64,000 nt of DNA. Source: Nemorincola caseinilytica. GTDB lineage: Bacteria; Bacteroidota; Bacteroidia; Chitinophagales; Chitinophagaceae. Positions 15,237 to 24,574 of the stretch are shown here, piece after piece; positions within the stretch are counted from its first letter, which is position 1; every line of letters begins with the position of its first letter. The position numbers were made by a program, and so were the translations under genes. The notes beneath the pieces were generated by a model. The model was not told where the DNA came from and did no database searches. It saw only the letters and a program-made list of their open reading frames with translations. The stretch is taken from contig NZ_BAABFA010000007.1 of NCBI RefSeq assembly GCF_039540515.1, forward strand, positions 151,255 through 215,254, in the 5' to 3' direction.

Positions 15237-17552
15237 ATGCATCTTTCTACCATCAGGCGCACGCTACTGGCAGCAGCGCTTTGTACCGCATATAGTACAC
15301 AGGCGCAGGAGCGCCTCATAGACCATGTGAACCCGCTGATAGGCACCCACAAGATGGGCCATACCTATCCCGGCGCTACGGTACCCTTCGGCTCGGTGCA
15401 GCTAAGCCCCGAGACCGCCACCATACCCTATGAGGTGAATGGCAGGTATAACAAGGATGTATACAAATACTGTGCCGGCTACCAGTATGCCGATACTACC
15501 ATTGTAGGCTTTGCGCATACACACTTCAGTGGCACCGGCCATTCCGACCTCGGCGATATATTGGTAATGCCAACCACCGGCAGGCTCCTGCTTGAGCCCG
15601 GATCGGCCGAAGACCCAATGAGCGGCTTCCGTTCTCCATTCTCGCATACTACCGAGATGGCGCAGCCCAACTACTACAGGGTACTGCTGCAGCGCTACAA
15701 CATACAGGCCGAGCTCACCACTACTACCCGCGTAGGCATGCACCGCTATACCTTTCCCGCAGCAGATAGTGCCCACATCCTGCTAGACCTCGTTTATGGC
15801 ATCTACAACTACCCCGACAAGAACGTATGGTCCTTCGTGCGGGTAGAGAACGATACACTGGTCACCGGCTACCGGCAGACCAATGGCTGGGGCCGCACAC
15901 GCACGGTATACTTTGCTATGGCTTTTTCCAGGCCCATCAAAGAATATGGCTGGCAGAACAGCAGCAAAAAGCAGGTGTACCGCGGCTTCTGGCGCAAGTG
16001 GGACCAGGAAAAGAACTTTCCCGAGATGGCAGGCACACAGCTACGCGCATACTTCAACTTCGGCGCCACTGCACCCAATGCACAGATACAGGTAAAGGTG
16101 GCCATATCGCCCGTCAGCACAGCCAATGCGGTAGAGAACATGGCATATGAGGCGCCAGGCTGGAACTTCGACGGTATAAAAGCACAAGGCCAAGCACAGT
16201 GGGAACAAGAGCTGGCAAAGACCACCATAGATGCCGATAAGGACACGAAGGTGAATTTCTATACCGCCCTCTACCATGCCTACATAAACCCCACCATATA
16301 TATGGATGTGAACGGCCAGTACAAGGGGCTGGACCAGAACGTGCATACTACCGATACATTTACAGCACGCGCCAATTACACTACCTTCTCGCTATGGGAT
16401 ACCTACCGTGCGCTGCACCCTTTGTTCAACATCACCCAGCCCCGCCGCAACGCGGGCATGATACGCTCTATGCTGGCCCACTACGACCAAAGCGTACACA
16501 AGATGCTGCCGGTATGGAGCAACTCTGCCAATGAGAACTGGTGCATGATAGGCTACCATGGTGTATCGGTAATAGCCGATGCTGTAGTGAAGGGCAATAC
16601 CCGGGGGTACGAGGCTAACCGGGCGCTGGATGCATGTGTGGCCACCGCAAAGAATAGAAAATACGATGGCCTGGGCCACTACATGGCGCTGGGCTATGTG
16701 CCCGAAGACAAGAATTCATCATCGGTATCCAAGACGCTGGAGTATGCCTACGACGACTGGTGCATAGCGCAAATAGCGCAGAAGCTGGGACGCGATGATG
16801 TGTACCGCGAGTTCAGCAAACGGGCAGGCAACTACCGCAATGTGTACGATGCCGCTACCGGCTATATGCGCCCACGGCTCAGCAGCGGGGCCTTCCGCCA
16901 GCCCTTCGATGTGCTGAACACCGACGAGCCCGGCTATATAGAGGGCAATGCATGGAACTACAGCCTCTATGTGCCCCACGCCCCCGATGATATGATACAG
17001 ATGATGGGCGGCAGGAAGCGTTTCACAAAGCATCTCGATTCGCTCTTTACCATGCAGTTGCCCGACAGCTTCTTCGCACATACCGAGGACATAACGCGCG
17101 AGGGCATAATAGGCAACTATGTGCATGGCAACGAGCCCTCGCACCATGTGGCCTACCTGTACAATCACTGCGATGCCCCATGGAGAACGCAGGAGCGTGT
17201 GCGCATGATAATGAAGAAAATGTACCGCCCCACGCCCGATGGCCTTGGCGGCAATGACGACTGCGGGCAAATGAGCGCATGGTACATCTTCAGCGCGCTG
17301 GGTTTCTACCCCATGGCGCCCGGCAGCGACAGGTACGAGCTGGGTAGCCCTGCGGTGAACACAGCCACCCTGCGGCTGGATAATGGCCGTACCATGTACA
17401 TATCCACACGCGGGCAGGGCGATAAAAATGTATATGTACAGCAGGTACTACTGAACGACAAACCCCTGAACAGGAGCTACATCACCCACAGCGAGATAAT
17501 GGAGGGTGGCGAGCTGGTGTTCCGTATGGGCAGCAAGCCTGTAAAGAAGTAA
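15237..17552 (+). CDS. GH92 family glycoside hydrolase (alpha-mannosidase)
   Basis: 771 residues from ATG 15237, with a signal peptide ending STQAQ. The N-terminal beta-domain starts with the family hallmark DHVNPLIGTHKMGHTYPGAT. The catalytic (alpha/alpha)6 barrel contains FSLWDTYRALHPL, EGNAWNYSLYVPHAP, GNEPSHHVAYLYN and GGNDDCGQMSAWYIFSALGFYP. GH92 enzymes are Ca-dependent exo-alpha-mannosidases (1,2-, 1,3-, 1,4- or 1,6-linked) used on host or fungal glycans. It has no T9SS tail, so it is probably periplasmic. It stands alone, with no SusC/SusD pair nearby. Confidence 0.95.
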   Translation: MHLSTIRRTLLAAALCTAYSTQAQERLIDHVNPLIGTHKMGHTYPGATVPFGSVQLSPETATIPYEVNGRYNKDVYKYCAGYQYADTTIVGFAHTHFSGTGHSDLGDILVMPTTGRLLLEPGSAEDPMSGFRSPFSHTTEMAQPNYYRVLLQRYNIQAELTTTTRVGMHRYTFPAADSAHILLDLVYGIYNYPDKNVWSFVRVENDTLVTGYRQTNGWGRTRTVYFAMAFSRPIKEYGWQNSSKKQVYRGFWRKWDQEKNFPEMAGTQLRAYFNFGATAPNAQIQVKVAISPVSTANAVENMAYEAPGWNFDGIKAQGQAQWEQELAKTTIDADKDTKVNFYTALYHAYINPTIYMDVNGQYKGLDQNVHTTDTFTARANYTTFSLWDTYRALHPLFNITQPRRNAGMIRSMLAHYDQSVHKMLPVWSNSANENWCMIGYHGVSVIADAVVKGNTRGYEANRALDACVATAKNRKYDGLGHYMALGYVPEDKNSSSVSKTLEYAYDDWCIAQIAQKLGRDDVYREFSKRAGNYRNVYDAATGYMRPRLSSGAFRQPFDVLNTDEPGYIEGNAWNYSLYVPHAPDDMIQMMGGRKRFTKHLDSLFTMQLPDSFFAHTEDITREGIIGNYVHGNEPSHHVAYLYNHCDAPWRTQERVRMIMKKMYRPTPDGLGGNDDCGQMSAWYIFSALGFYPMAPGSDRYELGSPAVNTATLRLDNGRTMYISTRGQGDKNVYVQQVLLNDKPLNRSYITHSEIMEGGELVFRMGSKPVKK

Positions 17553-17584
17553 AAGAATGAATTGGGAAGATCTCTACAGGAAAA

Positions 17585-17911
17585 CTATACTGCAAAGCTA
17601 TCGCCACAGCCGCAGCTACGGCTGGCATTGGGGTTGCTGAAGTGGAAACCCTTGCCATTGAGCCCGTCCGAGAAATCGAGCGTGGTATCGCACAGGTAAA
17701 GAAAGCTCTTCAGGTCGGTCACTACCCTTACGCCCTGGTCTTCGAACACCTGGTCCTTGGGTTGCGTCTCGTTATCGAAATCAAGCTTGTAAGATAAGCC
17801 CGAGCAGCCACCGCCTACCACGCTCACACGCAGAAAGTAATCATCGCCCAAAGCAGCCTCCTGCCTTAGCTTCATCACCTTCTCCTTTGCCCTGTCACTT
17901 ACATATATCAT
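17585..17911 (-). CDS. HesB/IscA-type iron-sulfur cluster carrier
   Basis: 108 residues from ATG 17911 (MIYVSDRAKEKVM); the upstream in-frame extension overlaps a repeat and is not used. The three conserved cysteines are present: C36 (GGCSGLSY), C100 and C102 (SCGCG). A-type carriers receive clusters from IscU and pass them to apo-proteins. It is the third member of an iscS-iscU-iscA order on the minus strand, separated from iscU by a long inverted repeat. Confidence 0.93.
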   Translation of the reverse strand: MIYVSDRAKEKVMKLRQEAALGDDYFLRVSVVGGGCSGLSYKLDFDNETQPKDQVFEDQGVRVVTDLKSFLYLCDTTLDFSDGLNGKGFHFSNPNASRSCGCGDSFAV

Positions 17912-17929
17912 TGTTACCCTTATTTTATA

Positions 17930-18050
17930 TGGTATATAGTAGTTAGTACATAGTAGATAGCTGAAGATCAACACTCATTGCGCCATCATACACTTCATAC
18001 AACGCTCAATGACCATTTACTACTTACTATCTACTATGTACTAACGACCA
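17930..18050. repeat. Intergenic inverted repeat of TACTATGTACTA words
   Basis: TAGTACATAGTAGATAG (17944-17960) and its exact complement CTATCTACTATGTACTA (18027-18043) form a 17-bp perfect stem, extended by more imperfect copies (TAGTAGTTAGTA; ACTACTTACTA). The roughly 66-base loop has no ORF. It lies between iscU and the iscA-type gene. Confidence 0.7.
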
Positions 18051-18054
18051 TTTA

Positions 18055-18471
18055 CTAATGTCCTTTTTTCTCGGCCACCAGTTCAGGCAGGCCGTTCTTT
18101 ACACGGTAGTCGTTTATAGCCGCTTTTATGGCGTCCTCTGCCAGTACCGAGCAGTGTATCTTCACAGGTGGCAGGTTCAGCTCTTCCACTATATCCATAT
18201 TGTCTATGGCCAGTGCCTGGTCTATTGTCTTGCCCTTCAGCCACTCTGTGGCCAGCGAAGAAGATGCTATGGCAGAGCCGCAGCCGAATGTCTTGAACTT
18301 GGCATCGTTTATCACGCCGCTCTCCTCGTCCACCTCTATCTGCAGGCGCATCACGTCGCCGCATTCTGGTGCGCCCACCAGGCCGGTGCCCACATTCGTC
18401 TTCGCCTTATCCAGCGTACCCACGTTCTTGGGGTTGGAATAATGATCTATTACTTTCTCTGAGTATGCCAT
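18055..18471 (-). CDS. iscU: Iron-sulfur cluster scaffold protein IscU
   Basis: 138 residues from ATG 18471 (MAYSEKVIDHYSNPKNVG). The three cluster-ligand cysteines are C37 (GAPECGDVM), C64 (FGCGSAIASSS) and C107 (KIHCSVLAEDAI); Asp39 follows the first. The LPPVK motif recognised by the HscA chaperone is present at 100-104. It assembles [2Fe-2S] clusters using sulfur from IscS, encoded immediately upstream. Confidence 0.97.
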   Translation of the reverse strand: MAYSEKVIDHYSNPKNVGTLDKAKTNVGTGLVGAPECGDVMRLQIEVDEESGVINDAKFKTFGCGSAIASSSLATEWLKGKTIDQALAIDNMDIVEELNLPPVKIHCSVLAEDAIKAAINDYRVKNGLPELVAEKKGH

Positions 18472-18486
18472 TGTTTTGAATTTGAT

Positions 18487-18597
18487 AATGTGCAAATATG
18501 CAGATGTGCAAATTGCCCACTATGTATAATAATATTTTTATCTACTTTTTTTGCCGTCACACCATTTGCACATTCTTCATCTGCACATTTGCACATT
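18487..18597. repeat. Intergenic inverted repeat of TTTGCACATT words
   Basis: AATGTGCAAAT (18487-18497) and related words on the left face two exact complements, ATTTGCACATT at 18564-18574 and 18587-18597, with CATCTGCAC between. It fills the gap between iscS and iscU, analogous in design but not in sequence to the element at 17930-18050. Confidence 0.65.
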
Positions 18598-18599
18598 CA

Positions 18600-19820
18600 T
18601 TAGTGGTGCGCCCACTCTATCGTGTTCAGGTCTATACCTTCCTTGTACATTTCCCACAGCGGGCTCATTTCGCGCAGCTTCAGTACCGTGGTGGTTATAG
18701 CATCTATGGTAAAATCTATCTGCTCCTCGGTAGTGAAACGGCCCAGGCCAAAGCGCAGTGAGCTATGTGCCAGGTCGTCGCCCAGGCCCAGCGCCTTCAG
18801 CACATACGATGGCTCCAGCGATGCCGACGTACACGCCGATCCGCTCGACAGGGCTATGTTCTTATTGAAGCCCATCATCAGGCCTTCACCCTCCACATAT
18901 TTGAAAGATATATTGCATACATGTGGCAGGCGATGTTCGCTGTTGCCGTTCACATATGCCTCTTCTATCTTCATCAGTGCATGCTCCAGCTTGTCGCGCA
19001 GCTTGCTCAGGCGCGCGGCCTCTTCGGCCATCTCGTTCATGCACAGCTCGCATGCCTTGCCAAAGCCCACTATGCCCGGCACGTTCAGCGTACCGCTGCG
19101 CATACCGCGCTCGTGGCCGCCGCCGTCCATCTGGGCGGTCACCTTTACCCTTGGGTTCTTGCGGCGTACATACAGCGCGCCCACACCCTTGGGGCCGTAC
19201 ATTTTATGCCCGCTGAAGGCCATCAGGTCTATACCGTCGGCATTCACGTCCACAGGTATCTTGCCCACGGCCTGCGTAGCATCGGTAAAGAACAGTACAC
19301 CGTGTTTGCGCGCTATCTTACTTATCTCGCGCACGGGCTGTATCACACCTATCTCGTTATTGCCATACATTATGGCTATCAGTATGGTCTTGTCGGTTAT
19401 AGCCGCTTCCAGCTCGCCCAGGTCTACCAGGCCGTCGGCCTTTACCTCCAGGTAGGTCACCTGCGCGCCCTGCTTTTCCAGGTGCTTGCAGGTATCCAGC
19501 ACTGCCTTGTGCTCTGTGGTGCAGGTGATGATGTGGTTGCCCTTGGTGGCATACATCTCAAAGACACCCTTCAGGGCCAGGTTATCGGCCTCTGTAGCGC
19601 CCGATGTCAGTATTATTTCCTTTGCATCAGCGCCTATCAGCCTGGCTATCTGCTCACGCGCATAGTCCACGGCCTCTTCGGCCACCCAGCCAAAGGAGTG
19701 GTTACGGCTGGCAGCATTACCGAATTTTTCGGTAAAATAGGGCATCATCGCATCCAGCACACGGGGATCCATGGGCGTGGTCGCGTTATTGTCAAGATAT
19801 ATCGGCAATTTAAGTTCCAT
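18600..19820 (-). CDS. iscS: Cysteine desulfurase IscS
   Basis: 406 residues, the usual length. PLP-binding Lys is in FSGHKMYGPKG (about K206); the persulfide-forming Cys is in SSGSACTSASLEP (about C330), with the long active-site loop of group I (IscS/NifS) enzymes. The N-terminus IYLDNNATTPMDPRVLDAM is canonical. It releases sulfur from cysteine for IscU and for tRNA thiolation. First gene of the iscS-iscU-iscA cluster; a TAATTTTG -7 box lies at 19858-19865 on the minus strand. Confidence 0.97.
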   Translation of the reverse strand: MELKLPIYLDNNATTPMDPRVLDAMMPYFTEKFGNAASRNHSFGWVAEEAVDYAREQIARLIGADAKEIILTSGATEADNLALKGVFEMYATKGNHIITCTTEHKAVLDTCKHLEKQGAQVTYLEVKADGLVDLGELEAAITDKTILIAIMYGNNEIGVIQPVREISKIARKHGVLFFTDATQAVGKIPVDVNADGIDLMAFSGHKMYGPKGVGALYVRRKNPRVKVTAQMDGGGHERGMRSGTLNVPGIVGFGKACELCMNEMAEEAARLSKLRDKLEHALMKIEEAYVNGNSEHRLPHVCNISFKYVEGEGLMMGFNKNIALSSGSACTSASLEPSYVLKALGLGDDLAHSSLRFGLGRFTTEEQIDFTIDAITTTVLKLREMSPLWEMYKEGIDLNTIEWAHH

Positions 19821-19942
19821 ACGAATTTGTTGTGCTCTGAAAAGAGACTTCTTCAGGCAAAATTACGTCAATTTGATAACTTTACGGCCCCTTGCACTGT
19901 TTGCAGGTCTTATGTAGCCATTTATAAAAACTATTTGTTGCC

Positions 19943-20344
19943 ATGCTAAGGATAGAACACCTGGGAATAGCTGTAAAAGACCTTTCCGTATCGCTGCCCC
20001 TGTACGAACAACTGCTGAACACCCCCTGCTACAAGCAGGAAGTGGTAGAGACCGAGGGCGTTAGCACGGCCTTCTTCCGCACCGGTGAGTCGAAGATAGA
20101 GCTGCTGGAGGCCACCAACGAGAACAGCCCTATAGCCAAATTCATAGCCAAAAAAGGCGAGGGCATACACCATGTGGCCTTCGAGGTAGAGAATATAGAG
20201 GCCGAAATGAAGCGCCTGGCCGCCCTCGGCTTCGAGCTGCTGAACACGACACCCAAGAACGGGGCCGACAATAAGCTGGTATGCTTTCTGCACCCCCGCA
20301 CCACCAATGGCGTACTCGTAGAGCTGTGCCAGGAAAAAAGGTGA
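19943..20344 (+). CDS. mce: Methylmalonyl-CoA epimerase
   Basis: 133 residues, VOC (glyoxalase) fold with two beta-alpha-beta-beta-beta modules. Metal ligands are visible as His in EHLGIAVKDL, His in IHHVAFEVEN and Glu in VLVELCQE; ESKIELLEA and SPIAKFIAKKGEGIHH are typical of the epimerase rather than of lactoylglutathione lyase. It interconverts (R)- and (S)-methylmalonyl-CoA for the B12-dependent mutase, a link to the cobalamin uptake locus elsewhere in the window. Confidence 0.94.
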   Translation: MLRIEHLGIAVKDLSVSLPLYEQLLNTPCYKQEVVETEGVSTAFFRTGESKIELLEATNENSPIAKFIAKKGEGIHHVAFEVENIEAEMKRLAALGFELLNTTPKNGADNKLVCFLHPRTTNGVLVELCQEKR

Positions 20345-20429
20345 CCGTTACCACATCGTTGACATTATTTTGTTACACAGGCATTGGCATATCGTTTTTA
20401 TCATTATTATTACAGAACTTTAGCTACTT

Positions 20430-21122
20430 ATGAAACGAATGATATTGCTCGCAGCTGTAGCTGCTATTTCTCACGGTGCTATCGCCCAGAAGAATAAAGT
20501 GAAGATAGAGACCGAGTATGGCAATATAGTGCTGATGCTTTACGACAATACACCGCTCAACACCAACAATATGGTGAAGATGGCCAACGAGCATTTTTAC
20601 GATAGCACACTCTTCCACCGTTGCATTCCGCAGTTCATGATACAGGGCGGCGATCCCGACTCCAAGCAGGCCAAACCCGGCCAGTCGCTGGGCAATGGCG
20701 GCCTGGGCACCACCATACCTGCCGAGATAAATGATGTGAACTACCACAAGCGCGGCGCACTGGGCGTGGCCCGCGAGCAGACCCCCGATAAGTCGGGATC
20801 GGCCTGCCAGTTCTATATAGTGGCAGGCAAAACATTCACCGATGCCGAGCTGGACAATATGAGCAAACGCACCGGCCGCAACTATACCCCTGAGCAGCGC
20901 GAGGTGTACAAGACAGTAGGCGGTACGCCCCACCTCGATGGCAACTATACTGTATTTGGCGAGGTACTGGAAGGACAGGAGATAATAGACAAGATAGCCA
21001 ACGAGCCCCGCGATGCCAACGACCGCCCCAATAAGGATATCCGTATGGTGAGCGTACGCGTGGTAGAGGAAAAGAAGAACATCATATCCAGCGTAAAGGG
21101 CTTCTTCAAAAAGAAATCATAG
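20430..21122 (+). CDS. Secreted cyclophilin-type peptidyl-prolyl isomerase
   Basis: 230 residues with a signal peptide (MKRMILLAAVAAISHGAIA). The cyclophilin core contains FHRCIPQFMIQGGDP, the GSACQFYIVAG strand and DGNYTVFGEVLEGQEIIDKIA. An insert (DAELDNMSKRTGRNYTPEQREVY) between strands is common in Bacteroidota periplasmic cyclophilins. It ends in a basic tail (KGFFKKKS). It catalyses proline isomerisation during folding of exported proteins. Single gene. Confidence 0.94.
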   Translation: MKRMILLAAVAAISHGAIAQKNKVKIETEYGNIVLMLYDNTPLNTNNMVKMANEHFYDSTLFHRCIPQFMIQGGDPDSKQAKPGQSLGNGGLGTTIPAEINDVNYHKRGALGVAREQTPDKSGSACQFYIVAGKTFTDAELDNMSKRTGRNYTPEQREVYKTVGGTPHLDGNYTVFGEVLEGQEIIDKIANEPRDANDRPNKDIRMVSVRVVEEKKNIISSVKGFFKKKS

Positions 21123-21171
21123 GCCACCGGCCAGATGTTAATGAACCCGCGCGACCGCGCGGACATTGACA

Positions 21172-21225
21172 CTCCCTCTCCTTGGGAGAGGCCTGCCTGC
21201 CGGTAGGCAGGGCCGGGGAGAGGCT
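21172..21225. repeat. REP-like GC-rich palindromic element
   Basis: Nested hairpins: CTCTCCTTGGGAGAG, GCCTGCCTGCCGGTAGGCAGG, and outer CTCTCC/GGGGAGAGG. Related elements occur at 32744, 36022 and 56882, always between genes. Confidence 0.6.
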
Positions 21226-21229
21226 CTAG

Positions 21230-22210
21230 CTACTGCCGCATACCTGCCGGGTGTGCGGCAGTGTCTTTTATGTAGGGCGCTATTTGCTGCGCCAGCATAC
21301 GCGAGAACAGCTCTGACCCCTGCTTGTTCAGGTGCTGGCTGTTGTAGAAGTATGCCTTGTTCGAGTCTATGTAGGTATGCGTATGGTCCAGCAGCGGCAC
21401 CTCATACTTCACCGACATATCTCTTAGCACGCCCATCACCTGGTCCATATTTTTGATGAAGGCCGTAGCCTCGTAGTAGCAGGGCGAATACACCAGTATC
21501 AGCCGCACACCATTGTCTTTGCAGAACTGCACATACTCGTTCAGCAGGGCTATCGCCTCCGGCTCTATGGCCAGGCTCATGCCATTGGGGTTCTGCCGCA
21601 CCATCTCGTCAAATGCATTGTCCCACGTCAGCAGCCTGCCCTCGTAGCCCTTATACTTCACCGCCTTTACACCACGGCCCAGGTAGCTCATTATACCTTC
21701 CTTTATCAGCGGCAACTGGTTGTTGTATTTGTACAGCGGAAAGAACCTGTCTGCCACCGACACCCCGGGATACATACTGCTGTATATGCGCCACATGGCC
21801 GTATCGGCCAGGTAGGGAAGGAACTGCTCGTAATGCGGCAATTCCTTCGAGCGCGACATGGCCGTGTTCAGGCCTACCTCCTGCACTATGTACTTCGGCA
21901 TCTTGTTGTAGCGCAGGTATATCTTCAGCCTTTCGAATTGCAGGTCCAGCGGCGTGCCGTCCAGGCCCAGGTTGTAAGTGTTCACACCCAGGGCGCTGTC
22001 CATTATCTGCGGCGAGAAATGCACCCACGACCGCGATGAGCCCATGAACAGCATATCGGCCTGTATACGCCCTGCGAACAGGTCGTTCCACTCGGCATAG
22101 AGGAAGCTGCGCGACCGCTGCAGGCCCGCATCTACCATATACGCCAGCGGTATCAGCGCCACCATAGGCAGCACGCAGAACAACACCAACCTGTATACGA
22201 ACCGTTTCAT
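21230..22210 (-). CDS. SGNH-like protein partnering an MBOAT acyltransferase
   Basis: 326 residues. An N-terminal membrane anchor (about 8-27) is followed by GSSRSWVHFSPQIMD (block I nucleophile-type Ser) and a C-terminal FYNSQHLNKQGSELFS resembling block V, where the usual Asp is not obvious (N-S-Q-H). The fold resembles AlgX/AlgJ/DltD-like SGNH domains that work with MBOAT proteins on polymer O-acetylation. The start codon is adjacent to the MBOAT stop (ends overlap at 22210), so the two are co-translated. Function is inferred from context. Confidence 0.75.
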   Translation of the reverse strand: MKRFVYRLVLFCVLPMVALIPLAYMVDAGLQRSRSFLYAEWNDLFAGRIQADMLFMGSSRSWVHFSPQIMDSALGVNTYNLGLDGTPLDLQFERLKIYLRYNKMPKYIVQEVGLNTAMSRSKELPHYEQFLPYLADTAMWRIYSSMYPGVSVADRFFPLYKYNNQLPLIKEGIMSYLGRGVKAVKYKGYEGRLLTWDNAFDEMVRQNPNGMSLAIEPEAIALLNEYVQFCKDNGVRLILVYSPCYYEATAFIKNMDQVMGVLRDMSVKYEVPLLDHTHTYIDSNKAYFYNSQHLNKQGSELFSRMLAQQIAPYIKDTAAHPAGMRQ

Positions 22211-23670
22211 CAGAACTGGAAATAAATGAATTCTTTATTATTGAACATGCCCAGGTACAGTATGGCCAGCACCAGCACATAGTATATACCCCACCGCACC
22301 GCTACCGGCCTGCGCTCTACCAGTTGCACCACATCATACTTGCCCTGCAGCATATGCACGCCTTCCATGAACAGTATCAGGGCCACGCACAGCAGCATGC
22401 GCATGGGCGCCAGTTGTATACCTGTGCTGAAGTGCCTGCTGCTTATCATCTGCGGTATCTCGGTAAAGACGCCCGGCAGCCTGCCCACCATATACAGCGC
22501 ATCGCTCACATTCTCTGCCCTGAAGAATATCCACGAAAAAGCTATGAAACCCACCGTGCAGAACTTCCCTATTGCATTTGCCACCGGCACTGGCAGCTTT
22601 TTGAAGAGCTTCTTGCGTTTCTTACGCGTCAGGTACTCATACACCAGCGCCAGCCCGTTCAGCACACCATATATCACGAACTTCCATCCCGCCCCGTGCC
22701 AGAAGCCACTGATAAAGAAGGTAATGAGCAGCCCGAAAACTATGGCCATAGTGCCCCAGTTGCGCAGCCCCACCACTATGGGGTTGAACAGGTAATCGTT
22801 GAACCATGTAGAGAGCGATATGTGCCACCTGCGCCAGAACTCCGTTACACTCTTGCTATTGAACGGGCGGTCGAAGTTCAGCATCAGCTTGAAGCCCATC
22901 ACACGCGCACTGCCCAGCGCTATATCAGAGTAGCCCGAGAAGTCGCAGAATATCTGGAAGGCGAACATCACGGCCCCTATCGCTATAGCCACCGATGAAT
23001 GGTGGTGCGGATCGCTGAACACCATATCCGTCACCACGGCCAGCCTGTCGGCTATCACCACCTTTTTGAACATGCCCCACAGCATCAGCCGCAGGCCGCT
23101 CACCACATTATCGTATTTGAATGTCTGCACCTCGTGGAACTGGTGCAGCACGTTCTGCGGGCGCTCTATAGGCCCCGCCACCAGTTGTGGGTAGAACATC
23201 ACATAGAGCGAGTATATGCCGAAGTGTCGCTCGGCCCTCTGGTTGCCCCTGTATACCTCTATGGTATAGCTCATGGCCTGGAAGGTATGGAACGAGAGCC
23301 CTATGGGCAGCAGTATGCTCAGGTAGGGTATGGGGTTCTTATACCCCATATACTCTGCCACACTGGTTATATTGTCGTTGAAAAAGTTGAAATACTTGAA
23401 CACTGCCAGTACGCCTATATTGGCCACCAGGCTCATTACCAGGTACCGCTTTTTCTTTGCCTTATCGGGTTCGTTCTCCAGCAGTATGCCCGCATAGTAG
23501 TCTATCACTATGGTAAAGCCCAGTATCAGTATATATATGGGCTTGAAGAACATGTAGAAAAAACATGAAGCAACAAGCAGCAGCACCCACCGGAACTTAT
23601 GCGGCAACAGGAAGAAAGCTCCCGTTACTATAATGAAGAAAAAAACGAATTCGATGGAATTGAACAGCAT
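22210..23670 (-). CDS. MBOAT family O-acyltransferase (AlgI-like)
   Basis: 486 residues, polytopic (about 10-12 spans). The MBOAT motifs are clear: AGPIERPQNVLHQF, FCDFSGYSDIALGSARVMGF, EFWRRWHISLSTWFNDYLFNPIV and the catalytic His in FISGFWHGAGWKFVIYGVLNG. AlgI-type MBOATs move acetyl groups across the membrane to an SGNH partner, here encoded directly downstream, for O-acetylation of a surface polysaccharide. The target polymer is unknown; a flippase and glycosyltransferase lie 2-4 kb away. Confidence 0.93.
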   Translation of the reverse strand: MLFNSIEFVFFFIIVTGAFFLLPHKFRWVLLLVASCFFYMFFKPIYILILGFTIVIDYYAGILLENEPDKAKKKRYLVMSLVANIGVLAVFKYFNFFNDNITSVAEYMGYKNPIPYLSILLPIGLSFHTFQAMSYTIEVYRGNQRAERHFGIYSLYVMFYPQLVAGPIERPQNVLHQFHEVQTFKYDNVVSGLRLMLWGMFKKVVIADRLAVVTDMVFSDPHHHSSVAIAIGAVMFAFQIFCDFSGYSDIALGSARVMGFKLMLNFDRPFNSKSVTEFWRRWHISLSTWFNDYLFNPIVVGLRNWGTMAIVFGLLITFFISGFWHGAGWKFVIYGVLNGLALVYEYLTRKKRKKLFKKLPVPVANAIGKFCTVGFIAFSWIFFRAENVSDALYMVGRLPGVFTEIPQMISSRHFSTGIQLAPMRMLLCVALILFMEGVHMLQGKYDVVQLVERRPVAVRWGIYYVLVLAILYLGMFNNKEFIYFQF

Positions 23671-23812
23671 ACCGGCGGTCAGGGGTCAGGGCAGGTACTT
23701 ACACCCTGCCCTAAAAACAGTGCGAAGGTAATAATTACCCTGAGATAGTAGATAATACCATAAGACCCCTCCCCACCACCATACCGAAAAGCAGCCTACT
23801 TTTGCAGCATAT

Positions 23813-24538
23813 ATGCTCACGAAACTCTCGGTCAACATCAACAAGATAGCCACCCTGCGCAACAGCCGTGGCGGCAGCAGGCCCAGTGTGCTGCAGGCGG
23901 CCATAGACTGCCAGGCCTTCGGCGCCGACGGCATCACCATTCACCCCCGCCCCGATGAGCGGCACATACGCTACTCCGATGCCCGCGAGATAGCAGGCAT
24001 CATCACTACCGAGTTCAATATAGAGGGCAACCCTAAGGAGGACAAATTCGTGCAGTTGGTGCTGGAGGTAAGACCCGCCCAGGTGACCCTTGTGCCCGAT
24101 GATCCCGGCCAGCTAACCTCCAATCACGGCTGGGACACCATAAAGGAAAGAACCTACCTGCGCGATATGACAGAGGTCTTTCATAAGGCCGGCATACGCG
24201 TATCCATCTTCACTGATCCGGTAGAAAGCATAGTGGCCGCCGCCGCCGATACCGGCACCGACCGCGTAGAGCTTTATACCGAAGATTATGCCCGCCATTA
24301 CCAGCAGGGCCGCGAGGCCGCTGTGGCCACATATGTAAAGGCCGCACAGGTAGCTACCACTCATGGCCTGGGCATCAATGCCGGCCACGACCTGGATATG
24401 GACAACCTGGGTTACTTTACCCGCACTGTACCCCGGGTGCAGGAGGTCTCCATCGGTCATGCCCTCATAGCCGATGCCCTCTACTATGGCCTGGAGAATA
24501 CCATACAGCTCTACAAGCGTGCCATCGCCCGCGGCTAG
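23813..24538 (+). CDS. pdxJ: Pyridoxine 5'-phosphate synthase
   Basis: 241 residues. Begins MLTKLSVNINKIATLRNSRGG and contains DGITIHPRPDERHIRYSD, EFNIEGNP, QVTLVPDDPGQLTSNHGWD, RVSIFTDP, VELYTEDYA and GINAGHDLDMDNL, all PdxJ signatures. It condenses 1-deoxyxylulose 5-phosphate with 3-amino-2-oxopropyl phosphate in the DXP-dependent vitamin B6 pathway. A TACTTTTG -7 box at 23797-23804 ends only 8 bases ahead of the ATG, implying a very short leader. A sensor-kinase gene follows after 36 bases. Confidence 0.97.
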   Translation: MLTKLSVNINKIATLRNSRGGSRPSVLQAAIDCQAFGADGITIHPRPDERHIRYSDAREIAGIITTEFNIEGNPKEDKFVQLVLEVRPAQVTLVPDDPGQLTSNHGWDTIKERTYLRDMTEVFHKAGIRVSIFTDPVESIVAAAADTGTDRVELYTEDYARHYQQGREAAVATYVKAAQVATTHGLGINAGHDLDMDNLGYFTRTVPRVQEVSIGHALIADALYYGLENTIQLYKRAIARG

Positions 24539-24574
24539 GCAGTACTGTTCATCATCATTTTATTATCTTTCGCT

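Noticed and set aside
18765..19949. Plus-strand open frame of 394 codons over iscS
   Set aside because: Antisense to iscS, which has all catalytic motifs.
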